In this document: piece by piece, positions 28,345 to 37,196 of the stretch
Layout: each line of letters opens with the position of its first letter
How positions within the stretch are numbered: the stretch's first letter is position 1
Source: Roseateles noduli
Lineage (GTDB): Bacteria; Pseudomonadota; Gammaproteobacteria; Burkholderiales; Burkholderiaceae_C
Direction: 5' to 3'
Assembly: GCA_002205125.1 (NCBI GenBank)
Contig: NIOE01000014.1
Span: 62,001 to 126,000 of the forward strand
DNA: 64,000 bases
Notes under the pieces: model-generated
What the model was told of the DNA's origin: nothing
The model's input: only the letters and a program-made list of their open reading frames with translations
Databases searched by the model: none
Translations under genes and position numbers: made by a program

Positions 28345-28848
28345 ATGACCGACGCACAAGACACCTTCGAAGGCGGCTGCGACTGCCGCCAGGTCCGTTA
28401 CCGGATGACCAGCCGTCCGCTGATCGTCCACTGCTGCCATTGCCGCTGGTGCCAGCGCGCGAGCGGCGCTGCTTTCGCGCTCAACGCGATGATCGAGGCC
28501 GACCGGGTCGAGCTGCTGGCCGGCGAGCCCGTGCCCTTCATGAATCCGAGCGAAAGTGGCAAGGGCCAGAAGATCTGGCGTTGCCCGAGTTGCGCGATCG
28601 CCGTCTGGAGCAACTACGCCGGCGGCGGCGACGCGGTGCGCTTCGTTCGCGTCGGCACGCTCGACGAGCCGGACCGCCTGCCGCCGGACATCCACATCTT
28701 CACCGCATCGAAGCAGCCCTGGGTCCAGCTGCCGCCCGAGGCGGTCGCGATGCCGGAGTACTACGACGTCCGCCAGCACTGGTCGCCGGACAGCCTGGCG
28801 CGCGGCGCCGTCCTGCGCGCCAACCGTCGTCAGGACGCGGCCGGCTGA
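28345..28848 (+). CDS. GFA (glutathione-dependent formaldehyde-activating) family protein
   Basis: 167 residues. Zinc-binding cysteine motifs are in family order: GGCDCRQVRY near residue 12, CCHCRWCQRASGA at 30-36, and WRCPSCAIAVWSNY around residue 82. Members related to Gfa/CENP-V coordinate two zincs and some bind glutathione; most have no proven formaldehyde activity. The GCDC in place of GxCxCG is normal variation. Ribosome-binding site AGGAGG lies just upstream. Possibly co-transcribed with the PD-(D/E)xK-like gene 40 bp before it. Confidence 0.85.
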   Translation: MTDAQDTFEGGCDCRQVRYRMTSRPLIVHCCHCRWCQRASGAAFALNAMIEADRVELLAGEPVPFMNPSESGKGQKIWRCPSCAIAVWSNYAGGGDAVRFVRVGTLDEPDRLPPDIHIFTASKQPWVQLPPEAVAMPEYYDVRQHWSPDSLARGAVLRANRRQDAAG

Positions 28849-28886
28849 ACGGGCTCCTGCCCTGACCTCACGGCAGGAGGCGCCGA

Positions 28887-29810
28887 TCAAGGCCCTGCCG
28901 GTCCGAGGAGTCTCTCCACAAACCGCTGCAATCCTGCCGAGTCCGCGGGCACGCCGGCCAACTCGCGCCCCAGGACCAGCGCAGCTTGCTGTGCCGCATC
29001 GGGACTGGACAGGGAGCAGGGATGGTCGCTGACCGCGCGCTCCGCCAACAGATCCGGATCCTGGCTCCCGCGTGGCCGGGCGCTCGCCTCCAGCGCGTGA
29101 CCGATCGCATACAAGAACAGGGGCAACTTGAAGCGGGCGCCGTTCTCACGCATGAGCCTGATGGTCACGGGCAGTTCCTGCCATTGGCGCGCCGAGCCAG
29201 AGACCAGCAAGGTGCTTGTCGCCTCGTCGAACCACGCGCGTGGCCCGCGCGGGCACAGACGAGACACGACGCTGGCTGCTGTCTCCGGCGGCTTGACTGC
29301 AGAACCCACAACGTTGATCTGCACACCTTGGCCACGGAGCCTGGCGCAGACATGTGCAGGCAATTGTTTGCTGAAGAACAGGTTCACAAGCTGGATCTCT
29401 TCCTCAGTGGGCCGAGCCGACCGTGGAACCGGCGTCCGACCGGCGGCCGGGTCCTCGGGAACGCCGGGCGCCTGCGGCAACGGCGGCGCGAGTTGCTCGA
29501 CGATCTCCCACGACTCTTTCCCGAGGACTGCCGCGTCTTCTCTGCACACGTCGTTATCCGGATGGTTCGCCAGCAGTTCCCATGCACGTTCCACCTGCCA
29601 GCGGGCCTTCACCAGCGCCTGCGCCTGCTCATGGGTCAGCCCCGCCCTCACGCTGTTCATCCGCTGCTCTGCCTCCAGCAGTTGCTTGACCACCGCTTCG
29701 TTTTCGGAACAGCGCCGCGCCAGATCCCGCAAGCAGCCCAGTTTGCGCTCGCGCCCTGGTCTGGCGGGAGGGAAATAGGAGGTGTAAGCGCCCAGGCCAG
29801 GAAAATACAT
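28887..29810 (-). CDS. Hypothetical protein, no recognised family
   Basis: 307 residues from ATG 29810. No signal peptide or membrane segment. The N-terminal half is helical and charged (RHCSENEAVVK-type helices, LTHEQAQALVKARWQVERAW), then a Pro-rich linker (PPLPQAPGVPEDPAAGRTPV) and a mixed C-terminal region (VRLCPRGPRAWFDEATSTLL-like strand pattern). Its third-codon G+C looks lower than that of neighbours, hinting at later acquisition. Isolated between the GFA gene (convergent) and a divergent thioredoxin-like gene 234 bp away. I cannot assign a function. Confidence 0.5.
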   Translation of the reverse strand: MYFPGLGAYTSYFPPARPGRERKLGCLRDLARRCSENEAVVKQLLEAEQRMNSVRAGLTHEQAQALVKARWQVERAWELLANHPDNDVCREDAAVLGKESWEIVEQLAPPLPQAPGVPEDPAAGRTPVPRSARPTEEEIQLVNLFFSKQLPAHVCARLRGQGVQINVVGSAVKPPETAASVVSRLCPRGPRAWFDEATSTLLVSGSARQWQELPVTIRLMRENGARFKLPLFLYAIGHALEASARPRGSQDPDLLAERAVSDHPCSLSSPDAAQQAALVLGRELAGVPADSAGLQRFVERLLGPAGP

Positions 29811-30044
29811 GGTGGAGAGAGTCGACCTGCCTGTCGGCAATGCCTGCTCGTGTTGAAGCGGTGATCGCTCCTGTGTGCGCGGCCATCCAGGAGTGGCTCG
29901 CCCGGCACAGCGAAAGAGTCGTGCGCGACCCACCCAGCCTGCTGTCTAAGCTTAGAAGCGTCCCGAATATCGGCTTCGTCGGACCGGCGCCACAATGCCA
30001 GATTCCTTCGACACCGACCGGCTCACGAGGCCGCGCGTTATGCC

Positions 30045-31637
30045 ATGACTTCTCACACCTCGACAGTTCTCCGTCTGCGTTCGGTCGCGCGACTTTCCGT
30101 CGTGGCAGCCGCGTTGTGCGCGATCGGCACGCTGCCGGCCCTGATGCCCTCGGCCATGGCCGCCAGCGCCTCGGCCTCGGTGTCCTGGCAGGAAGCCTCC
30201 GGCGACGCCGACATCGAGCGCGCCTTCACCCAGGCGCGCGGGGAGAAGAAGCCGGTGCTGCTGTACTGGGGCGCCAAGTGGTGCCCGCCGTGCAACCAGC
30301 TCAAGGCAACCCTGTTCAACCGCGCCGACTTCATCGAGCAGTCGCGCGCGTTCGTGGCGGTGCACATCGACGGCGACAACCCCGGCGCCCAGCGCCTGGG
30401 CGCGCGCTTCAAGGTGCGCGGCTATCCGACGATGATCCTGTTCAGCAACGACGGGCAAGAGCTGACCCGGCTGCCGGGCGAGGTCGATGCACCGCAGGTG
30501 CTGCGCGTGCTGCAGCTGGGCCTGGCCGGCGGACGTCCGGTGAAGACCGTGCTCACCGACGCGCAAGCCGGCAAGAAGCTCTCCGCGAACGAGTGGAAGC
30601 TGCTCGGCTTCTACTCCTGGGAAACGGATGAACAGCAGCTGGTCCCAGCCGCGCAGCGTCCGGCGCTCCTGGCCAAGCTGGCGGCTGCGAGCCAGGGCGT
30701 CGACGACGAGACCACCACCCGCCTGTGGCTGAAGGCGCTGGCCGCCACCGAAGGCGGCGGCTCGCTGAAGGCCGACGCGGCCCTGCGCGGTCGCGTCGAG
30801 CAAGTGTTGGCCGACCCGGCGGCGGCACGGGCGCAGATGGATGTACTGAGCAACAACGGCGACGACATCGTCCGCGCGCTCGCCCCTGCGGCCGGCGCCG
30901 AACGCCAGGCGTTGATCGCGAAGTTCGACGTCGCGCTGAAGCGCTTCGAGGCCGACGCCTCGTTGTCGCGCGCCGATCGGCTGCAGTCGCTGCTGGCGCG
31001 CGTCGAGTTGGCGCGCCTGGACCAGAAGAAGGACGACATCGCGCCCAAGCTGCCCGCGCCGCTGCTGACCGAGGTCAAGGCGCATGCGGCCAAGGTCGAC
31101 AAGGAAGTCACCGACGGCTATGAGCGCCAGGCGGTGATCACCTCGGCGGCCTATCTGCTCGGCCGCGCCGGCCTGTGGAGCGACAGCGACGCGCTGCTGA
31201 AATCCAGCATCGCCAAGAGTCACAGCCCGTACTACCTGATGAGCTCGCTGGGCAGCAACGCCCGCAAGCAAGGGAAGAAGGAAGAAGCGCTGCGCTGGTA
31301 CGAGGAGGCCTTCAACAAGAGCGAAGGCCCGGCCACCCGCCTGCAATGGGGATCGAACTACCTGAGCGCGCTGGTGGAGCTGGCGCCGCAGGATTCGGCC
31401 CGCATCGAGAAGGCCGCGGCGCAGCTGCTGGCCGAGGCGGAGAAGGACAAGGGCGCGTTCTACGAACGCAGCGCGCGCTCGCTGCAGAAGGTCGGCAGCC
31501 AGCTGGTGGCGTGGAACGCGGGTGGGCAGCATGACGCCGCCCTGGGCCGTCTGCGGACCCAGCTGGACGGCGTCTGCGCGAAGCAGGAATCCGGCGACAA
31601 GGGCGCCTGCGAGTCGCTGCTGAAGAAGAAGGGCTGA
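30045..31637 (+). CDS. Exported thioredoxin-fold protein with long helical C-terminal region
   Basis: 530 residues. A signal peptide (about 1-40, ending SAMAA) leads to a thioredoxin domain with active site WCPPC (Cys80, Cys83) and the cis-Pro segment VRGYPTMILFSNDG. The remaining 350 residues are predicted mostly helical with a TPR-like stretch (EEALRWYEEAFNKSEGPATR). DsbD-gamma/thioredoxin-like periplasmic proteins use such a site to reduce or oxidise exported proteins. The large C-terminal extension may bind a partner; its role is unknown. Single gene, with a repeat hairpin downstream. Confidence 0.82.
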   Translation: MTSHTSTVLRLRSVARLSVVAAALCAIGTLPALMPSAMAASASASVSWQEASGDADIERAFTQARGEKKPVLLYWGAKWCPPCNQLKATLFNRADFIEQSRAFVAVHIDGDNPGAQRLGARFKVRGYPTMILFSNDGQELTRLPGEVDAPQVLRVLQLGLAGGRPVKTVLTDAQAGKKLSANEWKLLGFYSWETDEQQLVPAAQRPALLAKLAAASQGVDDETTTRLWLKALAATEGGGSLKADAALRGRVEQVLADPAAARAQMDVLSNNGDDIVRALAPAAGAERQALIAKFDVALKRFEADASLSRADRLQSLLARVELARLDQKKDDIAPKLPAPLLTEVKAHAAKVDKEVTDGYERQAVITSAAYLLGRAGLWSDSDALLKSSIAKSHSPYYLMSSLGSNARKQGKKEEALRWYEEAFNKSEGPATRLQWGSNYLSALVELAPQDSARIEKAAAQLLAEAEKDKGAFYERSARSLQKVGSQLVAWNAGGQHDAALGRLRTQLDGVCAKQESGDKGACESLLKKKG

Positions 31638-31683
31638 GGTCGGGAGACCTCGCCAGAAGGCTTCGGGACTGCGGCGGCCGCTG

Positions 31684-31722
31684 GCCCTCACCCCGGCCCT
31701 CTCCCGCAAGCGGGAGAGGGAG
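31684..31722. repeat. REP-like hairpin element
   Basis: CCCTCACCCCGG followed by a perfect 11-bp-stem hairpin CCCTCTCCCGC-AA-GCGGGAGAGGG at 31697-31720. This short GC hairpin is a well-known dispersed intergenic element in many high-GC proteobacteria. It lies between convergent genes and could double as a bidirectional terminator, though no T-run follows. Confidence 0.7.
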
Positions 31723-31747
31723 CAAGGTCAGCGCCGACGCTACGTCA

Positions 31748-32362
31748 TCAGGCCTGCTTCAGCAGGCCTTCGGCCTTCATCGCTTCCTGGACTGCCGGCC
31801 GCGCCGCGATGCGGCCGCGGTAGGCGACCAGGTCCGGATAGGCGGACAGGTCGACGCCGACGTGCTGGCCCCAGTTCGAGACGGTGAACAGGTAGGCGTC
31901 GGCCACCGAGAACTGGTCGCCCATCAGGAACTGCTTGCCGGCGAGCTGGCCGTCGACCCACTTGAAGCGTTCGTGCAGCTTGGTCCGGAAGACGCCCTTG
32001 GCGTCGTCGGAGATCGCCGGGTTGAACAGCGGGCTGAAGGTCTTGTGCAGCTCGGTGGTGATGAAGTTCAGCCACTCCTGCAGACGGTAGCGTTCCATCG
32101 TGCCGTTGGCCGGCGCGAGCTGCTTGCCCGGCGCCTGATCGGCGATGTACTGGATGATCGCCGGGCCTTCGCTCAGGCGCTGGCCGTCGTCGAGTTCCAG
32201 CAGCGGCACGTAGCCTTTCGGATTGATGCCGTAGTAGTCGGTACCGTCCTGCAGCTTGTGGGTCTTGGTGCTGGCCAGGACCGGTTCGAAGGCCAGGCCG
32301 GCCTCGCGCAGGACGATGTGGGGCGACAGCGAGCAGGCGCCGGGGCTGTAGTAGAGCTTCAT
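31748..32362 (-). CDS. gst: Glutathione S-transferase, beta-class-like
   Basis: 204 residues. N-terminal thioredoxin-fold domain beginning MKLYYSPGACSLSPHIVLRE with the beta-class Cys10, the cis-Pro glutathione site KGYVPLLELDDGQRLSEGPA, then an all-helical C-terminal domain (FLMGDQFSVADAYLFTVSNW). Conjugates glutathione to electrophiles or acts as a glutathione-dependent reductase in the cytoplasm. The start has a plausible ribosome-binding site (GGAG) on the minus strand. Divergent from the MaoC gene. Confidence 0.92.
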   Translation of the reverse strand: MKLYYSPGACSLSPHIVLREAGLAFEPVLASTKTHKLQDGTDYYGINPKGYVPLLELDDGQRLSEGPAIIQYIADQAPGKQLAPANGTMERYRLQEWLNFITTELHKTFSPLFNPAISDDAKGVFRTKLHERFKWVDGQLAGKQFLMGDQFSVADAYLFTVSNWGQHVGVDLSAYPDLVAYRGRIAARPAVQEAMKAEGLLKQA

Positions 32363-32436
32363 GGGGGGTCTCCTTCAGGGGCATTGATCCTACTCGTACA
32401 GTCGGACGGTCGACATCCTGTCCAAGGCCACTCTCC

Positions 32437-32916
32437 ATGAGCACTGCTTCCCCCGCCAAGACCTATGCGTTCGAGGACTTCACCGTGGGCCAGGTGCGCG
32501 AGTTCGGCTCGCGCCTGGTCGACCGTGAGGAGGGCCTCGCCTTCGCGGCCGCGTATGACCCGCAGCCGTTGCACCTTGACGAAGCCGCCGCGGACGCCTC
32601 GGTCCTGGGCGGGTTGTCGATCAGCGGCTGGCAGACCTGCGCGCTGGTGATGCGCATGATGTGTGACGCCTACTTGCTGGACTCCACCAGCCAGGGGTCG
32701 CCCGGCATCGACAACCTGCGCTGGCTCAAGCCGGTGCGCCCCGGCGACACGCTGCGCGTGCGCATGACCGTTCAGGAAACGAAGGCCAGCCGCAGCCGTC
32801 CGACGATCGGCCTGGTGCGTTCGAGCTGGGAAGTCTTCAACCAGAAGGACGAGCAGGTCATGAGCATGGAGGGATGGGGGATGTTCGGTCGCAGGGAAAG
32901 CAGTTCCGGAAGCTGA
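32437..32916 (+). CDS. MaoC-like (R)-specific enoyl-CoA hydratase/dehydratase family protein
   Basis: 159 residues, one hotdog fold. The catalytic Asp/His pair of the hydratase-2 motif is in AAYDPQPLHLDEAAA (Asp and His), followed by the usual GWQTCALVMRMMCDAY helix and the strand NLRWLKPVRPGDTLRVRMTV. Such proteins hydrate enoyl-CoA to (R)-3-hydroxyacyl-CoA, feeding polyhydroxyalkanoate or fatty-acid metabolism; the exact acyl substrate is not evident. Stands alone between the divergent GST gene and the hydrolase operon. Confidence 0.87.
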   Translation: MSTASPAKTYAFEDFTVGQVREFGSRLVDREEGLAFAAAYDPQPLHLDEAAADASVLGGLSISGWQTCALVMRMMCDAYLLDSTSQGSPGIDNLRWLKPVRPGDTLRVRMTVQETKASRSRPTIGLVRSSWEVFNQKDEQVMSMEGWGMFGRRESSSGS

Positions 32917-32982
32917 CCGAAGGCACCCTGCCGCGCGCCTCCCGCTCGCCATAATCGCCGGGCACCATGGAGGAGCGAGTTG

Positions 32983-34557
32983 ATGACGATGCGTCCCGGG
33001 GCAAGCCCTGCCCCCCGAGCCCGGCCGTTCCGCGCCCGGCCCCTGATCGCGACGGCCGCTGCATTCGCCGCGTTCGCCGTGCCGGCCGTGTTCGCCGGCA
33101 GTGAGGCCCGGGCTGCTGCGGGCGCCCCCGACCAGGCACTGAAGCCGTGTCGCATCGACGGGGTCCCCACCGAGGTCCTGTGCGGCAGCGTCCAGCGCCC
33201 GCTCGATCCGGCCCGCCCCGACGGCGTCCGCATCGACGTGCGCTACGTCGTCGTGCCCGCGCTGGCGCGCAACAAGCTGCCCGATCCGGTGCTCCTGCTC
33301 GCCGGCGGTCCCGGGCAGAGCGCCATCGCCCTGACGGCCAGCGTGATGCCGCGGCTGTCCCGCCTGAACTATCGCCGCGACCTGGTGTTCATCGACCAGC
33401 GCGGCACGGGCCGCTCTGCGCCGCTGGCCTGCCCGGACAACGACACCCGCAGCCTCGACGAGCTTCTCAAGCCCGGTGCCAAGGTCCGGCTGCTGGAGCA
33501 ATGTCGCGACGCGCTGAAACAGCTGCCCTACGGCGATCTGCGCTTCTTCACGACGACCATCGCCATGCAGGACATGGACGCCGTGCGCGAGGCGCTGGGC
33601 GCCGCGCGCTGGAACCTGGTCGGCGCGTCCTACGGCACGCGCGCGGCGCTCGAGTACCAGCGGCAGTTCCCCGATCGCGTGCGACGCAGCATCATCGACG
33701 GCGTCGCGCCGCCGGACATGGTGCTGCCGGTCACGTTCTCGCAGGACTCCCAGCGCGCGCTGGACGCCGTGTTCACCGCGTGTGCCGCGGATGCGGCCTG
33801 TGCCGCGCGCTTCCCCGGCCTTCAGTCCGAATGGCAGGCCTTGCTCAAGAGCCTGCCGCGCAAGGCCTCGTTCACGCATCCGCTGACCGGTCGACCGGAA
33901 GAGGCCACGCTGACCCGCGAAGGGCTGCTCGGCCTGGTCCGGCCGCCGCTGTATGCGCCCAGCGTCGCCGCCGCGCTGCCGGCCGCGCTGCACGAGGCGT
34001 CGCTGGGACGCTTCGACGCGTTGGCGGGCCTGGCGGGCCAACTCGGCGGCGGCTCGCGCGCGATGCGGATCTTCGAAGGCATGCACTTCTCGGTCGTCTG
34101 CGCCGAGGACGCGCCGCGCATCGCGACGTCGACCGAAGCCCCCGCGCCCGACTTCGGCACGCTGGACCGAGACCTCTACGCCCGCGTCTGCAATGCGTGG
34201 CCGCGCGGTGAAGTGCCCTCGGCGTTCTACACGATCCCGCCGGCGAAAAGTCCCGTCCTGCTCACCAGCGGCGGCAACGATCCGGCCACGCCGGAGCGGC
34301 ACGGACAGCGCGTCAAGGTGGCGCTGGGGGATCAGGCCCGTCACGTCGTCGTCGGCGCCGCCGGCCACGGCGTCGCGCTGACCCTGCCCTGCATGCGCGA
34401 CGTGCTGTTCCGTTTCATCGACGCCCCGCGCGACGCCGACGCGCTGCAGGTCGACGCGAGTTGCGCCAAGGGCGTGCCCCGCCCGCCCGCCTTCCTGCCC
34501 CCCACGCCGGCCGCCATCGCGGCCGCCGCCTCCGCCGCCCGGGAGTCCGACCGATGA
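32983..34557 (+). CDS. Exported alpha/beta hydrolase, TAP-like (tripeptidyl aminopeptidase-type)
   Basis: 524 residues. A long, Pro/Arg-rich signal peptide ends near FAGSEARAAA. An alpha/beta-hydrolase core follows: oxyanion segment LLLAGGPGQSA, FIDQRGTGRSAPL, nucleophile elbow GASYGT, and a TAP C-terminal region with SGGNDPATP (Asp) and AAGHG (His), giving a complete Ser-Asp-His triad. TAP-like enzymes are secreted or periplasmic prolyl-type peptidases or esterases. The start at 32983 was chosen for GGAGGAG upstream. It overlaps the next ABC gene start (ATGA). Confidence 0.85.
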   Translation: MTMRPGASPAPRARPFRARPLIATAAAFAAFAVPAVFAGSEARAAAGAPDQALKPCRIDGVPTEVLCGSVQRPLDPARPDGVRIDVRYVVVPALARNKLPDPVLLLAGGPGQSAIALTASVMPRLSRLNYRRDLVFIDQRGTGRSAPLACPDNDTRSLDELLKPGAKVRLLEQCRDALKQLPYGDLRFFTTTIAMQDMDAVREALGAARWNLVGASYGTRAALEYQRQFPDRVRRSIIDGVAPPDMVLPVTFSQDSQRALDAVFTACAADAACAARFPGLQSEWQALLKSLPRKASFTHPLTGRPEEATLTREGLLGLVRPPLYAPSVAAALPAALHEASLGRFDALAGLAGQLGGGSRAMRIFEGMHFSVVCAEDAPRIATSTEAPAPDFGTLDRDLYARVCNAWPRGEVPSAFYTIPPAKSPVLLTSGGNDPATPERHGQRVKVALGDQARHVVVGAAGHGVALTLPCMRDVLFRFIDAPRDADALQVDASCAKGVPRPPAFLPPTPAAIAAAASAARESDR

Positions 34558-35363
34558 TCCGCCTGCATGCGCTCCACAAGACCTTCCAGACGCGCGGGGG
34601 CGGCTCGCTGAGCTCGCTGTTCGGCAAGAAGGGCCAGGCCCGCACGGTCGTCGCGGTCGAGCACCTGAGCCTCGATGCGCCCAACGGCCGGATCACCGGG
34701 CTGCTCGGCCCCAACGGCGCTGGGAAGACCACCTCGCTGCGCATGCTGGCGGGCCTCTTCCCGCCCGACCAGGGCAGCATCGAGGTGGACGGCCTCGACG
34801 TGCTGAAGCAGCCGCGCGCGGCGCTGGCGCGCATGGGCATCCTCGGCGACGCGCACGGCCTGTACCCGCGGCTCACGGCGCGCGAGAACATCGTCTACTT
34901 CGCGCGGCTGCAGGACATGCCGATGGACCAGGCGCAGGCGCGGGCGGAGTCGCTCGCCGAGCTGCTGGACCTGCGCGCCATCCTCGACCGTCGGGCCGAA
35001 GGCTTCAGCCAGGGCGAGCGGATGAAGACCGCGCTGGCCCGCGCGCTCGTCCATGACCCCGCCAACATCGTGCTGGACGAGCCGACCAACGGGCTGGACG
35101 TGGTCGCCACGCGCGCGCTGCGCGAGGTGCTCCGCCACCTGCGCTCGCCCGAGGGCGGCGGCAAGTGCATCGTCTTCTCCAGCCACATCATGCAGGAGGT
35201 GGAACAGCTCTGCGACCAGGTCGTCGTGATGTCCCACGGCCGCTCGGTCGCGACGGGCACCGTCGACGGCCTGCTCGCGCAGACCGGCCGCCAGCGCTTC
35301 GAGGACGCCTTCGTCGACCTCGCCTTCCCCGAAGTCGCGCCCGCGCGTCTGGAGTCCGCATGA
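34554..35363 (+). CDS. ABC exporter ATP-binding protein, NatA-like
   Basis: 269 residues. Walker A LLGPNGAGKTTSLRMLAG, a signature-like GFSQGERMKTALARALVHD (FSQGE, as in NatA-type proteins), Walker B IVLDEPTNGLD, and the His switch SSHIMQEVEQLCD. The permease encoded next (ABC-2 type) completes an export or Na+-extrusion-type transporter. Four-base overlaps link the hydrolase, this gene and the permease, so the three are translated together. Substrate unknown. Confidence 0.9.
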   Translation: MIRLHALHKTFQTRGGGSLSSLFGKKGQARTVVAVEHLSLDAPNGRITGLLGPNGAGKTTSLRMLAGLFPPDQGSIEVDGLDVLKQPRAALARMGILGDAHGLYPRLTARENIVYFARLQDMPMDQAQARAESLAELLDLRAILDRRAEGFSQGERMKTALARALVHDPANIVLDEPTNGLDVVATRALREVLRHLRSPEGGGKCIVFSSHIMQEVEQLCDQVVVMSHGRSVATGTVDGLLAQTGRQRFEDAFVDLAFPEVAPARLESA

Positions 35364-36538
35364 ACGGTCCGTTCCTCAAAGCCTTCCGCACGGTCTTCGC
35401 CAAGGAGATCGTCGACGCCCTCCGCGACCGCCGCACGCTGCTGCGCCTGCTGATCCCGTCGATCCTGATGGGGCCGCTGATGCTGACCCTGATGTCGGGA
35501 CTCGCCGCCTCGCTGCAGGAGCGCGCGGAGCAGCGCGAGGTGCTCGTGGCGGGCATCGAGCACGCGCCGACGCTGCGCAACTACATCGAGCGCCAGACCT
35601 ACACGATCAAGACCGCGCCCGACGACTATGAGAAGCGGCTGCGCGACTCGAAGCTCGCCGATCCGGTGCTGGTGGTGCCGACGGACTTCGAGACGCTGCT
35701 CGCCGGCGGCGAGCCGGCCACGGTCGAGATCGTCAGCGACAGCGCGAACCAGCGCGCCGAAGCCGGCGTCGGCGCGCTCAGCCGATTGCTGCAGGGCTTC
35801 AGCACCGAGCGCGCGACGCTGACACTCGCGATGCGCGGCATCGGCACGCAGCAGCTGCGCCCGATCGATGTCCAGGAACGCGATCTGGCCAGCATGCAGG
35901 CGCGCTCGACGCGGCTCACGCAGATGCTGCCGATGTTCATCATGATGGCGGTGCTCTACGGCGCGCTGACCGCGGCGCTCGACAGCACGGCCGGCGAGCG
36001 CGAGCGCGGTTCGCTCGAGCCGCTGCTCGTCAATCCGGCGCCGCATTCGGCCATCGTCGCGGGCAAGTGGGCCGCCGTGCTGATGGCGGGCCTGCTGGTG
36101 GCGGTGCTCTCCAACCTCAGCTTCCTGCCCGGCCAGTGGCTGATGCGCAGCGACGCGCTGGCGGCGATGTTCCAGTTCGGTTGGGGCGAGGCGCTGCGCT
36201 TCCTGCTGCTGCAGATCCCGCTCGGCGCGGGCCTGTCCGCGGTGCTGATGGCGCTGGCGATCCGCACCAAGACCTTCAAGGAGGCGCAGGCCAGCACGAC
36301 GCTCGTCATCACCGCCATCGCGCTGGCGCCGATGGTGGCGATCGTGAATCCGGGGGGCGAGGCGTCCTGGCACCTGTGGGTGCCGGGGCTGGGCCAGAAC
36401 CAGCTGATGATGCAGGTGCTCAAGGGTGAGCCGCTGACCTTCGCGAAGGTGATGCCGACGGTGATCGTGGGCGCAGCGCTCACCTTCGGCGGGCTGGCGC
36501 TGGTGGCCCGCTCGATGCGCGCGGCGGTGGCGCGCTGA
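35360..36538 (+). CDS. ABC-2-type permease, NatB-like
   Basis: 392 residues. An N-terminal membrane helix (LLRLLIPSILMGPLMLTLMS) is followed by a large periplasmic loop and then five or six clustered membrane helices (MLPMFIMMAVLYGALTAALD; VLMAGLLVAVLSNLSFLPG; AALTFGGLALVARSM). The GERERGSLEPLLVNP motif before the helices is characteristic of NatB/ABC-2 permeases. Third gene of the hydrolase-ATPase-permease operon, suggesting a function in exporting or processing a peptide or lipid. Confidence 0.88.
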   Translation: MNGPFLKAFRTVFAKEIVDALRDRRTLLRLLIPSILMGPLMLTLMSGLAASLQERAEQREVLVAGIEHAPTLRNYIERQTYTIKTAPDDYEKRLRDSKLADPVLVVPTDFETLLAGGEPATVEIVSDSANQRAEAGVGALSRLLQGFSTERATLTLAMRGIGTQQLRPIDVQERDLASMQARSTRLTQMLPMFIMMAVLYGALTAALDSTAGERERGSLEPLLVNPAPHSAIVAGKWAAVLMAGLLVAVLSNLSFLPGQWLMRSDALAAMFQFGWGEALRFLLLQIPLGAGLSAVLMALAIRTKTFKEAQASTTLVITAIALAPMVAIVNPGGEASWHLWVPGLGQNQLMMQVLKGEPLTFAKVMPTVIVGAALTFGGLALVARSMRAAVAR

Positions 36539-36590
36539 GCGGGGGATGTGCGGGGTGACAGTGGCGATGAGCGCGAGAAGCGGTGCCGAT

Positions 36591-36836
36591 TCAGTGTCGC
36601 GTGGCGAGTGCCAGCTGGACCTGTTCCTGCCACGGCAGCATGTGCACGATGCCGTTGAGCTGGATGGCCGATTCGATCGGCGCGAGCACCTCGCCCTCGC
36701 CGTTCAGGAACTGCATGTTGGTCACGAGCGCCATCGGATCGGCCATCGAGACGACCCCGTAAGGCATGCGCACCCAGTCCCACGCCACGCCGGCCGCACC
36801 GAATTCGGATTCGCCGCTCCACAGGGTTTGCCCCAT
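36591..36836 (-). CDS. Small hypothetical protein divergent from luxR
   Basis: 81 residues from ATG 36836; longer in-frame starts extend into the A+T-rich promoter region. No signal peptide, no membrane helix. Short conserved-looking stretches (WDWVRMPYGVVSMADPMALV; NMQFLNGEGEV; IVHMLPWQEQVQLAL) suggest a compact alpha/beta domain rather than random sequence. Many quorum-sensing loci carry a small modulator gene beside luxR, and this one is divergent from luxR across a 360-bp gap; a modulator or immunity role is only a guess. Function unknown. Confidence 0.5.
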   Translation of the reverse strand: MGQTLWSGESEFGAAGVAWDWVRMPYGVVSMADPMALVTNMQFLNGEGEVLAPIESAIQLNGIVHMLPWQEQVQLALATRH

Positions 36837-37196
36837 GGCCGGGTGATCCTCGTCTCCCGTCACCAACACGCGCGTGCTCAAATGCGCGAACTGTAAGCGG
36901 GGCAAACGCTGGACATCACACAATATTCGTGGCCACGCGTACACAATCCAAGCTGGTGTCATTGTCAGAATTGTTTGGTTTGGCTATTGCGGATCGGCGC
37001 GGTTGCTGCTTCTCCCCTTGACCAGAAGTGTGGTCACGAAGCGGTCGACTCGCCAGCTGTAAACCCTGTCAGGGGCGTGAATGCGTCACGTGACCTATGC
37101 GGCCCATGCGGGCGCGTGGCGGATCACAGACAGGCGAACAGGTCCGCCACAGCGACCGAAGAGGCCCACTAGGCCGGCCACGGGCCGGAGCGATCA
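36837..37196. promoter_or_regulatory. Divergent promoter region upstream of luxR
   Basis: 360 bp without a gene and clearly lower in G+C than the surroundings (for example CACACAATATTC, TTGTCAGAATTGTTTGG at 36918-36980). It separates the small hypothetical gene from luxR and contains the degenerate lux-box-like element at 37055-37074. Such a long A+T-rich gap in an otherwise packed genome suggests complex regulation or acquisition. Confidence 0.55.
37055..37074 (+). promoter_or_regulatory. lux-box-like element upstream of luxR
   Basis: AGCTGTAAACCCTGTCAGGG has the lux-box layout CTGT-N8-(T)CAG, one base off the CTGT-N8-ACAG ideal. It begins about 140 bp upstream of the luxR start. Its context GCCAGCT-GTAAAC-CTGT-AG (37052-37072) recurs at 37924-37945 before the peptide gene, supporting a shared regulatory site. 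Autoregulation by the LuxR protein is inference. Confidence 0.5.

Noticed and set aside
31684-31722. CCCTCTCCCGC hairpin as a functional terminator
   Set aside because: No T-run follows and it matches a common dispersed repeat; recorded as a repeat instead.
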